Origin: JAYEIA01 sp964472505
Lineage (GTDB): Bacteria; Bacteroidota; Bacteroidia; Bacteroidales; JAADGE01
DNA: 64,000 nt
Assembly (NCBI GenBank): GCA_964472505.1
Contig: CAYYQW010000004.1
Location: 1-64,000 of the forward strand
Direction: 5' to 3'
Below are positions 8,556-15,967 of the stretch, piece by piece; the stretch's first letter is position 1, and every line of letters starts with the position of its first letter. Position numbers and translations under genes: made by a program. The notes under the pieces were generated by a model. It was not told where the DNA came from. It saw only the letters and a list, made by a program, of their open reading frames with translations, and did not search any database.

Positions 8556-9248
8556 TTATCGTTTGGTGAATTTGATGTTATTCCTGTCTTTTTCGGGCTG
8601 CTTTTCTTTAAAAGTATAATAAAAAGCGCCTTTTTTAGAGCTTTGTTCGTCTTTATAATCGGTGCGAGCGAGTTGGCCGGATGCCAATACTTTTTTTCGG
8701 AAATTGCCGGGGTCAAAATCTTCCTCATAGATACCGTTATATAAATTCCGCAGTTGTGTGAGCGTAAATTGTTCCGGCAAAAGATTTCGGCCGATGATTT
8801 CATGCGATGCCTTGTGGCGCAACTTGCGTAAAGCATGATACAGAATGCTTTGATGGTCGAAAATAAGCGGCGGCAAATCGCGCATATCGGCCCATTCGGC
8901 ATCGTATTTTTTCAGTAATTGGGCATTGTGTTTTTCAAAATCCACCAAAGCATAAAAAGCCATACTGATAACGCGGCTGCCGGGGTCGCGTTGCGGATTT
9001 GAAAAGCCGGCTACCTGTTCCATATATACATCGTTCAGGCCGGTGAGTTCCTTTAGTACTCTTTGGGCGGCGGTTTCAAGCGTCTCGTCTGTTTTTACCC
9101 AACCGCCGGGCAATGACCATTTGCCTTTTTCGGGTTCAATGTTTCGTTTGAAAATCAGCAGTTTCAGCGTCGGTTCTTTGTATCCGAATATCACGCAATC
9201 TACCGCTACCAAATGCTTGTTCTGTTTTTCGTAGTTTTTGTATTGCAT
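8556..9248 (-). CDS. NrtR-family NUDIX-domain transcriptional regulator of the gal operon
   Basis: 230 residues: an N-terminal NUDIX fold (about 10-150) and a C-terminal winged helix (about 155-225, FTLTQLRNLYNGIYEEDFDPGNFRKKVL). This is the architecture of NrtR/AraR regulators. The NUDIX box is degenerate: REUXEEXGU appears as RVLKELTGL, so two metal-binding glutamates are replaced, which argues for a sugar-sensing rather than hydrolytic role. Family knowledge: Bacteroides AraR uses such a domain to sense arabinose. As the first gene of galM-galK-galT it is probably an autoregulated galactose regulator (inference). No clear operator or -7 element was found in the 126 bp upstream, which is filled partly by a repeat array. 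Confidence 0.85.
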   Translation of the reverse strand: MQYKNYEKQNKHLVAVDCVIFGYKEPTLKLLIFKRNIEPEKGKWSLPGGWVKTDETLETAAQRVLKELTGLNDVYMEQVAGFSNPQRDPGSRVISMAFYALVDFEKHNAQLLKKYDAEWADMRDLPPLIFDHQSILYHALRKLRHKASHEIIGRNLLPEQFTLTQLRNLYNGIYEEDFDPGNFRKKVLASGQLARTDYKDEQSSKKGAFYYTFKEKQPEKDRNNIKFTKR

Positions 9249-9250
9249 GG

Positions 9251-9297
9251 GTTATTAGATGTAAGATATTAGACGTAAGATATAAGATGTGAGATAT
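9251..9297. repeat. Imperfect short tandem repeats, inverted relative to those at 6236-6306
   Basis: Units such as AGATGTAAGATAT and AGACGTAAGATAT are the reverse complement of the array between galK and galT. This array sits directly upstream of the NUDIX regulator gene, where a promoter/operator would be expected. Confidence 0.75.
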
Positions 9298-9374
9298 AGT
9301 GTGTGTGTTGTGTGTTGATTGTGAGTGTTTTATTTGGTATGGTGTCATTATTGTACAAGGTTTTGATTTGGATT

Positions 9375-10049
9375 TTACTCGTCTTTGATTTGGGTTAATA
9401 TGCTTTCTAATTTTGAACTAACCAAGGGCACAATCGAATTAGCCAAATTATAAACTTCAGTAGAAGCTATGTCAATTTGTGTGTTGCTTAGCGTAAAGTT
9501 TTTTGTTGCATTACGAATTGCGGTTTTAATATACACGGGATGTCTCCTTGAATCAAAACCGCCTTTCACAGAATTATTTACAAATTGTTTCCATTCAGCA
9601 CATTTTTCAGAATTATTAAAATTCGGTTTATTTGAATGTAAATGGTAAAACAGCCACACTTCAAAGCACGGATTACTCTGCGCCAAAAACCAATTTTCCC
9701 GTTCATTGCATTTTTTCTGAATCCTTTGAATTTGGGGTGTTCTTGACATATCTCTGTCTTTGTCGGTGTCTAAAACAAACCACAGTTCATCTTCTTCAAT
9801 GAAGTTGTATTTCGGATTTGGATTTTTCTCGGACTTTATTACACATTTTTCGGCAATCTGTAATAAACCGGCGGGTGAATTGTTCTCATGCGGATGAAGT
9901 TTATAAACTTCAATATTAATTCGAGAATCCATCGCCTTGAAAAATTGGAAATAATCATATTCTCTTTTAGCGCCTTCACAGAAAATATAAATATTTTTTG
10001 CATCTCTGCTTGGCGGAACTCTTTCGAAAAGTCTATTGGTTAGTATCAT
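9375..10049 (-). CDS. RloB/AbiLii-like TOPRIM-family defence protein
   Basis: 224 residues. The start IYIFCEGAKREYDYF has the TOPRIM Glu, and LWFVLDTDKDRD gives the second TOPRIM acidic motif (DxD). FLAQSNPCFEVWLFYHL is the conserved RloB-family segment. Its start lies 17 bp inside the end of the AAA ATPase gene, so the two are translationally linked. Established context: an AAA_15 ATPase with an RloB/TOPRIM partner is the organisation of AbiL, and resembles PARIS (AriA-AriB), in which the TOPRIM protein is the effector. Function as a phage-defence effector is inferred. No restriction genes are nearby. Confidence 0.85.
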   Translation of the reverse strand: MILTNRLFERVPPSRDAKNIYIFCEGAKREYDYFQFFKAMDSRINIEVYKLHPHENNSPAGLLQIAEKCVIKSEKNPNPKYNFIEEDELWFVLDTDKDRDMSRTPQIQRIQKKCNERENWFLAQSNPCFEVWLFYHLHSNKPNFNNSEKCAEWKQFVNNSVKGGFDSRRHPVYIKTAIRNATKNFTLSNTQIDIASTEVYNLANSIVPLVSSKLESILTQIKDE

Positions 10050-11400
10050 ATTCGTGCCAGTTTAAGTCATGCAAATTCCCCGAAAATGGTATTGAACCGT
10101 ATCTTCCGCTCAGGTATCCTTTTTGAATATCAATGGTTTTATGCTCTTTAAAATCATTTAGCGAGTACAAATCAGTAGAGCCGTCTTGATTCTTTTCCGC
10201 AAACCAAATTTCATCTTGTCTGAAAATTTGTTGATTTAATAAATTCGATTCATGTGTGGAAAATATCAACTGCCCCTTTGTCTTGGTGTCTAACGAAAAT
10301 TTTTGTACTAATTCTTTAATAAGCAGCGGGTGTATGCTTCGCTCAATTTCATCAATAAAAAAAACTTTTTCATTGGAAATAATGCTTTTAAATGCAGGTA
10401 TGAAATCCAAAAGCCTGACAGTTCCGTCAGATTCTTCATCAAGGTCAAAAAGAACTGTTTTGTTGTTTTTCCCTATATGCCCAATTTTAAGTGTTTTAAC
10501 CCAAATTTTTCCATTCTCCTTTACAAGGATTAGCTCATCTCCTTTGTTACTGCTGAGACCAATCATTTTTTTCGGCGAATCTTCAACTTCCTTAATTAAA
10601 TTGTCAAGTTCTTTTTCATTATCTTCTCCGAAAAACTCTTTTAAATCCTTTTTTTCGGAAGTTAATTCGGTAATCCCAATATTGAACGAACACATTAAGT
10701 CTCTTGCATAATTTTTAAATGCTTTGTCTGTATCAATTTTATGAGCTAAGGCTCTTGGCTTTGAGTCCGGTGTAATAATCTGAAGAGTATCTTCAAACCA
10801 TTTGTATGCAAGCTTTATGTCAGATAAAAATGTATTATCTCTGTTTGAAAGCAATTTTAAAATTGGCTCATCCGGTTTTACAAATTCTTCTAACAATATG
10901 GATTTTAGGACTTGGCTTTTTTGGTCATTCTCAAACGCTTCTAAAAAACGAATATTTGTATTGTCGGCTTCATCTATTTTTCTCTCATATATTAATTCAT
11001 CACTTTTTTTGCCTAATCCGGATAAGTATAATTCTTCCGTTACAATCGTATTTTCGTTTAAAACAATGCCATAATAAAATGCTTTTCCTTCTTGAATAAA
11101 TTCAACGGCAAATATTTGATTATTCCCTTCATTTGCGTTGTTAAACTTAAATTTTGAATCTTTTAGTCTATATGGAATTTTCTCTCTGACTACAAGTTTT
11201 TGGAACAATTCCAGAGATTTTATAAGATTTGATTTTCCTGCTCCGTTTGCCCCATAAATTGAAGAAATTTTCAAAACTTTGAAATCATCGTAATCGTATT
11301 TATGATGTTCAAGTGTTTTTAAACGGTTGTTTGGTATTGTCGTAAACTCTTTTCTTTCTCCAAACGAAAATAAGTTTTCAATTACGAATCTAATTAACAT
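10033..11400 (-). CDS. AAA_15/RloA-like ATPase, AbiLi-type defence sensor
   Basis: 455 residues with an OLD/ABC-like ATPase fold. Walker A is GANGAGKSN near residue 55; the signature region is SDGTVRLLDF; Walker B is VFFIDEIERSIHP; the switch His is in LIFSTHES. Length fits the RloA/AAA_15 family. It heads a two-gene operon with the RloB-like gene, overlapping by 17 bp. A strong promoter bracketed by two copies of a palindromic repeat sits directly upstream, suggesting tight repression. Family knowledge: such ATPases act as phage sensors that release or activate the TOPRIM partner; the trigger here is unknown. Confidence 0.88.
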   Translation of the reverse strand: MLIRFVIENLFSFGERKEFTTIPNNRLKTLEHHKYDYDDFKVLKISSIYGANGAGKSNLIKSLELFQKLVVREKIPYRLKDSKFKFNNANEGNNQIFAVEFIQEGKAFYYGIVLNENTIVTEELYLSGLGKKSDELIYERKIDEADNTNIRFLEAFENDQKSQVLKSILLEEFVKPDEPILKLLSNRDNTFLSDIKLAYKWFEDTLQIITPDSKPRALAHKIDTDKAFKNYARDLMCSFNIGITELTSEKKDLKEFFGEDNEKELDNLIKEVEDSPKKMIGLSSNKGDELILVKENGKIWVKTLKIGHIGKNNKTVLFDLDEESDGTVRLLDFIPAFKSIISNEKVFFIDEIERSIHPLLIKELVQKFSLDTKTKGQLIFSTHESNLLNQQIFRQDEIWFAEKNQDGSTDLYSLNDFKEHKTIDIQKGYLSGRYGSIPFSGNLHDLNWHEYDTNQ

Positions 11401-11411
11401 AACAATTTATT

Positions 11412-11499
11412 TTTTCGTGATTTTTTCACTCAAAGATACAAATATTTATCAAAAAAACAATAACGACCAACTATTTGCGTCTTTTCGTGATTTTTTCAC
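11412..11499 (-). promoter_or_regulatory. Promoter of the AbiL-like operon bracketed by duplicated operator-like repeats
   Basis: Minus strand: -33 TTG at 11458-11460, 19-bp spacer, -7 TATCTTTG at 11431-11438, start codon at 11400. An identical 18-bp sequence containing GTGAAAAAATCAC occurs twice, at 11412-11429 (between -7 and start codon) and 11482-11499 (upstream of -33), spaced 70 bp. Each contains GTGA/TCAC half sites. This arrangement would suit a repressor occupying both sides of the promoter. Confidence 0.7.
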
Positions 11500-11543
11500 A
11501 CTAAGAAGGATGTAACCAGTTTTTATTTTTTACTTTGATATGT

Positions 11544-13499
11544 TTATTTTTTCACAATTCGGGCGGCAAACCCGCCGAGTGCTTTTATGCGCATGTTCAG
11601 AACGGTGTTTTTATTTACAATTTGTGTTTTTTGTGAAAGTTCCGAGAGGCTGTTGCCGTCTTCAAGCAGTTGCATTTCAAAATTGCCTTCCGGCAGAAAA
11701 GTCAGCGGTAATTCAAAACTTTGGGCTTTATCGGCCGTCATGCCGGCAAGATACCACACATCGCCTTTGCGGCGCGCCAAAACGATGTATTCTCCGATTT
11801 TTCCTGATATGGGCTTCACTTCATCCCAACTTACCGGTATGTGTTTTATGAAATTCAGCATCAGGCTGTCGCGCTTAAAAAATACGGGCGAATCGGCCAG
11901 CATTTGCAGACCGCCGTGATATATTATGTACATGGCGGCTTGTTGCGCCCGCGAACTCATCACATGCGGATTGCCCCAGGATTTTTCAAATTCTTCGGGA
12001 CGGATGTGGCGCATTCCGCCCGGCGTATAGTCCATGGGGCCGGCCGTATTTCGCACAAAAGGGATTGTTAAGTTGTGGCGCGGTGTGCAGCGGTCTGAAA
12101 ATTTATTGTACTCCAAGCCCAAAACAGCTTCAACATTTACAATGTTCGGATATGTGGTACTTAATCCGGACGGCGGATACATGCCGTGCAAATTCAGCAG
12201 CAGCTTTCGTTTGGCGGCTTCATCGGCCAATTGTTCAACAAATCCTACCACGCGTTGGTCGTTCCGGTCGAAAAAATCTACCTTAAGACCGGCCACCCCC
12301 ATGGCTTTGAATTTGTCCAAATTTTCTTCCAAACTTGGGTTTTCTATACTTTGCCATACGCACCAAATAAAAACACCCACGCCATTTTCTTCGGCATAAG
12401 CCAATACTTCGGGCAAATCAAGATTTTTATTGACTTTATCGAAGTTGTGAAGCGGCGACCAACCGTCATCGATATTGATGTATTCAATGCCGTTTCGAGC
12501 GGCAAAATCAATCATATATTTGTATGTTTCGGTATTGATGCCGGCTTTGAAATCGGTATCCGGAAAATTCCATTTATGATACCAATCCCAAACCACTTTT
12601 CCCGGCTTCACCCACGAGAAATCCCTTTTGGGAGAAGTGGCCAGCTCTGAAATTAAAGTGTTGGAAATCAATTCTTTATCGCTTCGATTAATTAGAATGG
12701 CTCGGAACGGAAAATTGCGACTTCCCGAAGTGCGCGCCATATAATTTTCGCGTTTTTTTACCATCATTTTGGACAGTTGCGGAATGTTGATAAGGCGCAG
12801 ACGGCCTAAGATTTGTTCTTTTTCTTTTTTGGGATAAGCGGCAAAAATGCCGGAAAAGCCTTGTGTTGTTTTTTCCAAAAACATGCCGGGATAGTCAAAT
12901 AAATTGGCTTCGGCAAGCAATAGCCGATAATTCGAAACTTCGGCCAATAAAGGCGGCAGTGCCGTTTTTTCGGCTTCAATATCCGAAATATCCGAATAAT
13001 CATAGCTTGGTTCAAATGGCGTGTGAAAACCTTCAACTTCCGGAAACCATATTTTTGTGTTTTTCGGAAAATTAAATTCGGCGATTTCGTTTTGTATGGT
13101 CAAATCTTCAGAATAATCTGCAATGTATCGCCACGCCATGCCGTAATTATACAGGCGAAATTCGATGAGCAAATCCGGGCTGAGCTGCAGGTTCAACAGT
13201 CGGTAGTGTGAATTTATGCTGTCGCATATTCCCCAATAGGGGCGATAAATCTCGCGGCCTTCCTGCTTATCGGCCTGAAGACTCGACAGCATTTTCCGGC
13301 TGTCAAATTTGTCGGTAATCAGAGCTATTTCCGATGCTTGTATCAAAACGGTATCATCGCTACTGAGCCGGTAGTGCAGGCTTTGGTCGGCACTTATGCT
13401 AAGCTGCAGACGGCCGTCGGGCGATTCCAATTGAAATTCCTGTCCGTAGGTCAAAATACCGACAGTGAGCAGAATGAGTACAAATGCAATTTTTTTCAT
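11544..13499 (-). CDS. Glycoside hydrolase family 97, probable retaining alpha-galactosidase
   Basis: 651 residues with a signal peptide (MKKIAFVLILLTVGILTYGQ), so periplasmic or exported. An N-terminal beta-sandwich (about 20-270) is followed by a TIM barrel starting near VWDWYHKWNFPDTDF, with INIDDGWS and GLKVDFFDRNDQ on the barrel, then a C-terminal beta domain. Family knowledge: inverting SusB-type GH97 alpha-glucosidases use glutamate bases, whereas the retaining alpha-galactosidase branch uses an Asp nucleophile in the KVDF region; this protein has the latter, and NVEAVLGLEYN supplies a plausible acid/base Glu. Neighbouring gal genes support alpha-galactoside use. Specificity is inferred. 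A perfect palindrome lies 17 bp upstream of its start codon. Confidence 0.88.
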   Translation of the reverse strand: MKKIAFVLILLTVGILTYGQEFQLESPDGRLQLSISADQSLHYRLSSDDTVLIQASEIALITDKFDSRKMLSSLQADKQEGREIYRPYWGICDSINSHYRLLNLQLSPDLLIEFRLYNYGMAWRYIADYSEDLTIQNEIAEFNFPKNTKIWFPEVEGFHTPFEPSYDYSDISDIEAEKTALPPLLAEVSNYRLLLAEANLFDYPGMFLEKTTQGFSGIFAAYPKKEKEQILGRLRLINIPQLSKMMVKKRENYMARTSGSRNFPFRAILINRSDKELISNTLISELATSPKRDFSWVKPGKVVWDWYHKWNFPDTDFKAGINTETYKYMIDFAARNGIEYINIDDGWSPLHNFDKVNKNLDLPEVLAYAEENGVGVFIWCVWQSIENPSLEENLDKFKAMGVAGLKVDFFDRNDQRVVGFVEQLADEAAKRKLLLNLHGMYPPSGLSTTYPNIVNVEAVLGLEYNKFSDRCTPRHNLTIPFVRNTAGPMDYTPGGMRHIRPEEFEKSWGNPHVMSSRAQQAAMYIIYHGGLQMLADSPVFFKRDSLMLNFIKHIPVSWDEVKPISGKIGEYIVLARRKGDVWYLAGMTADKAQSFELPLTFLPEGNFEMQLLEDGNSLSELSQKTQIVNKNTVLNMRIKALGGFAARIVKK

Positions 13500-13515
13500 A
13501 ATATGAGCGCTAAAA

Positions 13516-13546
13516 TTTTTTAAAAGTACAAATTACTTTTAAAAAA
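13516..13546. promoter_or_regulatory. Perfect 13-bp inverted repeat between GH97 and usp genes (candidate operator)
   Basis: TTTTTTAAAAGTA and TACTTTTAAAAAA face each other around the spacer CAAAT. The site is 17 bp before the GH97 start codon (minus) and about 80 bp before the usp start (plus), in a divergent intergenic region, so it could regulate one or both. A possible usp -7 element, TAAATTTG, is at 13572-13579. The sequence is very AT-rich, so chance or simple structure remains possible. Confidence 0.45.
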
Positions 13547-13625
13547 TCAATAAAAAGAAAGTTTTTTTTAGTAAATTTGGATAAATGCTTACTTTTATGC
13601 TGTAAAACCCTATAAATATTGATTT

Positions 13626-14756
13626 ATGAAATTTACCGATACCATATTATTTCCCGTAGATACTGACAGTGATTATACCGGACGTTTGGATTTATTGAAT
13701 TTTTTGGCCAAAAAGCTAAACACAAAAGTTGTAGTGCTTACTGTGCTTCCGGACAAAATTGATAACGAAGTGCTGCGCAAAAAGCTACACAAAGCTGTGG
13801 AAAGCGATTTGGAAAAAGTGGCCGAAAAGCTGAAAGCATCCGGCACGGAAGTGAAAGATCTTCTGGTAAAATACGGTAAAGCATCGGAAGCGATTGCTGC
13901 TGCCGGCGAACAAAGCAATGCGGGTTTTATCCTGAGCGAAAGCCGGGATACCGGCAAACAAGGCAGTTACAATTTAGGAACCGTTACCATGCGGCTTTTG
14001 CGTGAATCGGAAAAACCGGTTTGGGTAACATTGCCGGGCCAAAAAACCGAAGTAAAAAATATTATTTGTCCCACGGATTTTTCAAAACCGGCAGATACCG
14101 CTTTGGATAATGCCGTGATGTTGGCCAAAATATTGGATGCCAAACTGAGAGTATTGGCTGTGGATGAATCGCTTCCCGCACAAAATTCGGACAGTTGGGA
14201 TAAAAATGATGAGAAAAAATTTGATGCTTTCAAACAGGAGTTTCAAAAATATCTTGAAAAATTTGATACCGTTGGTTTGGATATTACAAAACAAGCTGAA
14301 AGCGGCGAGCCGCATGAAGTCATTCTAAATAGCATAAAAGAAAACGGGCACGACTTGCTCATTATGGGCACTACCGGCCGCACCGGCCTGCAAAGGCTGT
14401 TTATGGGCAGCGTTACCGAAAAAGTTATTCGCGAAGTGCCCTGTGCATTTATTACCACCAAGTCGGAAGATTTTTTGCAATTGCGTATAAATAACGATAT
14501 AACGGAATTTACCTATCACTTTGAGACCGGTGAAAAACTAATGGAAAAAGGATTTTACGACAAAGCCCTTGAACAATTTAATATTTGCTTGAAAATTAAC
14601 AGTATGCACGTGCCTTCCTTGTTCAAAATATCTAAAATTTATGAAATTAAAGATAATCCCGACAAGTCTAAGCACTACAATGATTTGGCAATGAATGTGC
14701 TGAATAAAGTTTGGGACAAGCAGATAGAACAGGAAATCAGGAAGCATTACAGGTAG
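13626..14756 (+). CDS. Tandem universal stress protein with C-terminal TPR-like extension
   Basis: 376 residues. Two UspA domains lie in tandem: the first about 1-140 (ILFPVDTDSDYTGR) lacks a clean nucleotide loop, the second about 145-280 begins IICPTDFSKPADTALD and has the ATP-binding pattern G-2x-G-9x-GS in GTTGRTGLQRLFMGS. Residues about 290-376 form TPR-like helices (GEKLMEKGFYDKALEQFNICLKI), an unusual addition for a Usp. Cytoplasmic. It is divergent from GH97. Its last 53 bp are duplicated 0.93 kb downstream, next to a broken toxin-antitoxin pair. Role in stress or energy-limited survival is family knowledge. Confidence 0.88.
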   Translation: MKFTDTILFPVDTDSDYTGRLDLLNFLAKKLNTKVVVLTVLPDKIDNEVLRKKLHKAVESDLEKVAEKLKASGTEVKDLLVKYGKASEAIAAAGEQSNAGFILSESRDTGKQGSYNLGTVTMRLLRESEKPVWVTLPGQKTEVKNIICPTDFSKPADTALDNAVMLAKILDAKLRVLAVDESLPAQNSDSWDKNDEKKFDAFKQEFQKYLEKFDTVGLDITKQAESGEPHEVILNSIKENGHDLLIMGTTGRTGLQRLFMGSVTEKVIREVPCAFITTKSEDFLQLRINNDITEFTYHFETGEKLMEKGFYDKALEQFNICLKINSMHVPSLFKISKIYEIKDNPDKSKHYNDLAMNVLNKVWDKQIEQEIRKHYR

Positions 14757-14757
14757 T
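14705..14757 (+). repeat. 53-bp direct repeat, left copy (3' end of usp)
   Basis: This covers the last codons and the stop of usp. The same 53 bp, with one mismatch, recur at 15691-15743. The two copies flank a segment with a MITE and a VapBC-like pair, resembling the end-of-gene duplication made by site-specific integration, or a simple recombination scar. Confidence 0.9.
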
Positions 14758-14982
14758 CTCTATTTTAAGTTGCAGGCGGACTAATTTATAATAGGCGATA
14801 AACCAAGTTTTATTCAGATTAAACTCTTATTGTAATTAATTTTGTATTTTTATAAAATGATTATTCGTATGTTGCTCCGGAACCGCTTGTTAAAGTCAGT
14901 TATAACCGGCAGGATTTAAGGCGTTTATAATCAGCATTTTGAGTTATGAGTAGGGATGGCTGCGGATACTAAATTATTTTAT

Positions 14983-15196
14983 TGAATTAGGCACATGAGT
15001 AATATCAAAATTAAAGTTACAGCATTTCGTTAAATATGTGGTTCCCCCTTAGAAAAGGGGGACAGGGGGATTGATTGATGCAAAAATGTAAGTAAAATCA
15101 GATTTAGTAGCTTGCATTTCGATATTTCTAATTATTACAGCTTTTGTAACATCTGCATATCAACAAGTTACCTGTATTAGTAAAGTGCCTGATTCA
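14983..15196. mobile_element. MITE-like element, copy 1 (214 bp)
   Basis: Terminal inverted repeats: left TGAATTAGGCACAT, right end reversed TGAATCAGGCACTT, with similarity extending to about 22 bp (18/22). It is flanked by perfect 10-bp direct repeats ATTATTTTAT at 14973-14982 and 15197-15206, typical target-site duplications. The interior has no gene; it carries a hairpin core (GTTCCCCCTTAGAAAAGGGG, followed by GACAGGGGGATTGATT) that is identical in copy 2 at 39746-39970. It fills most of the 14757-15233 gap. No transposase that could move it is in the window. Confidence 0.88.
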
Positions 15197-15233
15197 ATTA
15201 TTTTATTTTTACGAAACTAAATTTTTTGACATT

Positions 15234-15470
15234 ATGATAACAACAAATCCTATAATAGAACATTATTTTGGCCTTATTCAAAATTTGAATCAACGAGCCA
15301 AACTTGAATTGATTTCTCGTATATCTAATTCTATGTTAGATAACAATGAAACTAAACAAGAACAATTATTAAGTTGTTTTGGTGCATTTATTTCAGACCA
15401 ATCAGCAGATGAAATGATAAATTCAATATATAAAGACAGGCATTTCACAGATAAAGACATTGAATTATGA
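15234..15470 (+). CDS. VapB-like antitoxin
   Basis: 78 residues, helical. The C-terminal FGAFISDQSADEMINSIYKDRHF resembles the toxin-binding tail seen in small antitoxins paired with PIN toxins (FGAW..E.SAEE.I..I..SR.F pattern). Its stop codon overlaps the start of a PIN-type reading frame by ATGA, the usual antitoxin-toxin linkage. The partner is truncated, so this may be an orphan. It starts 28 bp after the target duplication of MITE copy 1. Identification rests on the tail pattern and on the downstream PIN start. Confidence 0.65.
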   Translation: MITTNPIIEHYFGLIQNLNQRAKLELISRISNSMLDNNETKQEQLLSCFGAFISDQSADEMINSIYKDRHFTDKDIEL

Positions 15471-15616
15471 AACAATATTTAATTGATACCAATATCTGTG
15501 TTTATTACATTAAAGGTCTATTCAATTTACACGAAAAATTTGCAAAAATTGGTGCTGATAATCTGAGTATTTCAGAAATAAACATTTTACAGATTGAAAA
15601 TGTGAATATCACTTAG
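15467..15616 (+). pseudogene. Truncated VapC-like PIN toxin
   Basis: The frame begins MKQYLIDTNICVYYIKG, the classical PIN/VapC opening with the first catalytic Asp (DTN), and reaches DNLSISEI, which normally precedes the second acidic motif. It then degenerates and stops after 49 codons at the TAG 15614-15616. Traces such as CELTNPKRREKE (about 15650-15684) resemble the next VapC helix, so a short rearrangement plus stop has broken the gene. Without the later catalytic acids it cannot be an active RNase. Confidence 0.75.
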
Positions 15617-15690
15617 CTTGCTGCTATTTCTGATAGGCAAAGTTGCGAATTGACTAATCCAAAAAGACGGGAGAAAGAAATGCAGTGAAT

Positions 15691-15743
15691 TAAAGTTTGG
15701 GACAAGCAGACAGAACAGGAAATCAGGAAGCATTACAGGTAGT
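15691..15743 (+). repeat. 53-bp direct repeat, right copy (relic of usp 3' end)
   Basis: It matches 14705-14757 with a single substitution, including the in-frame usp stop codon. No usp coding sequence precedes it here. Together with the left copy it brackets 933 bp holding MITE copy 1 and the VapBC-like pair. Confidence 0.9.
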
Positions 15744-15967
15744 TAATTTTGACCGCCCAACCAATACTATTATATTTCAAAGAGTGAGCTTATGCAAAAA
15801 GAACACAGCGACCGCACACAGGTCAATGTGTTTTTACTTGCCTTCGGCATATTCTGTGCCCTTCCTAATCAAAAAACTCCGTAGTTTTTAATCGGAATTG
15901 TATTCGGACAGTTCTCGGCGCGTTTCCAAAACGCACCGAGACTTATTTTAAAAGCGCTTCGTAACGA
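15744..15967. other. Non-coding gap between usp relic and split gene
   Basis: I see no supported gene. A short frame at about 15793-15882 (MQKEHSDRTQVNVFLL) has no recognisable family. The only structured item is the first 29-bp hairpin repeat (15913-15941). Confidence 0.5.
15913..15941. repeat. 29-bp hairpin repeat, copy 1
   Basis: A stem of 13 bp (TCTCGGCGCGTTT against AAACGCACCGAGA, one G-T pair) with a 3-base loop. Identical copies lie at 18500-18528 and 20493-20521. Copies 1 and 2 share about 46 bp in total, from CGGACAG upstream to ACTTATTTTA downstream. REP-like; located around the chemoreceptor gene and its relics. Confidence 0.9.
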
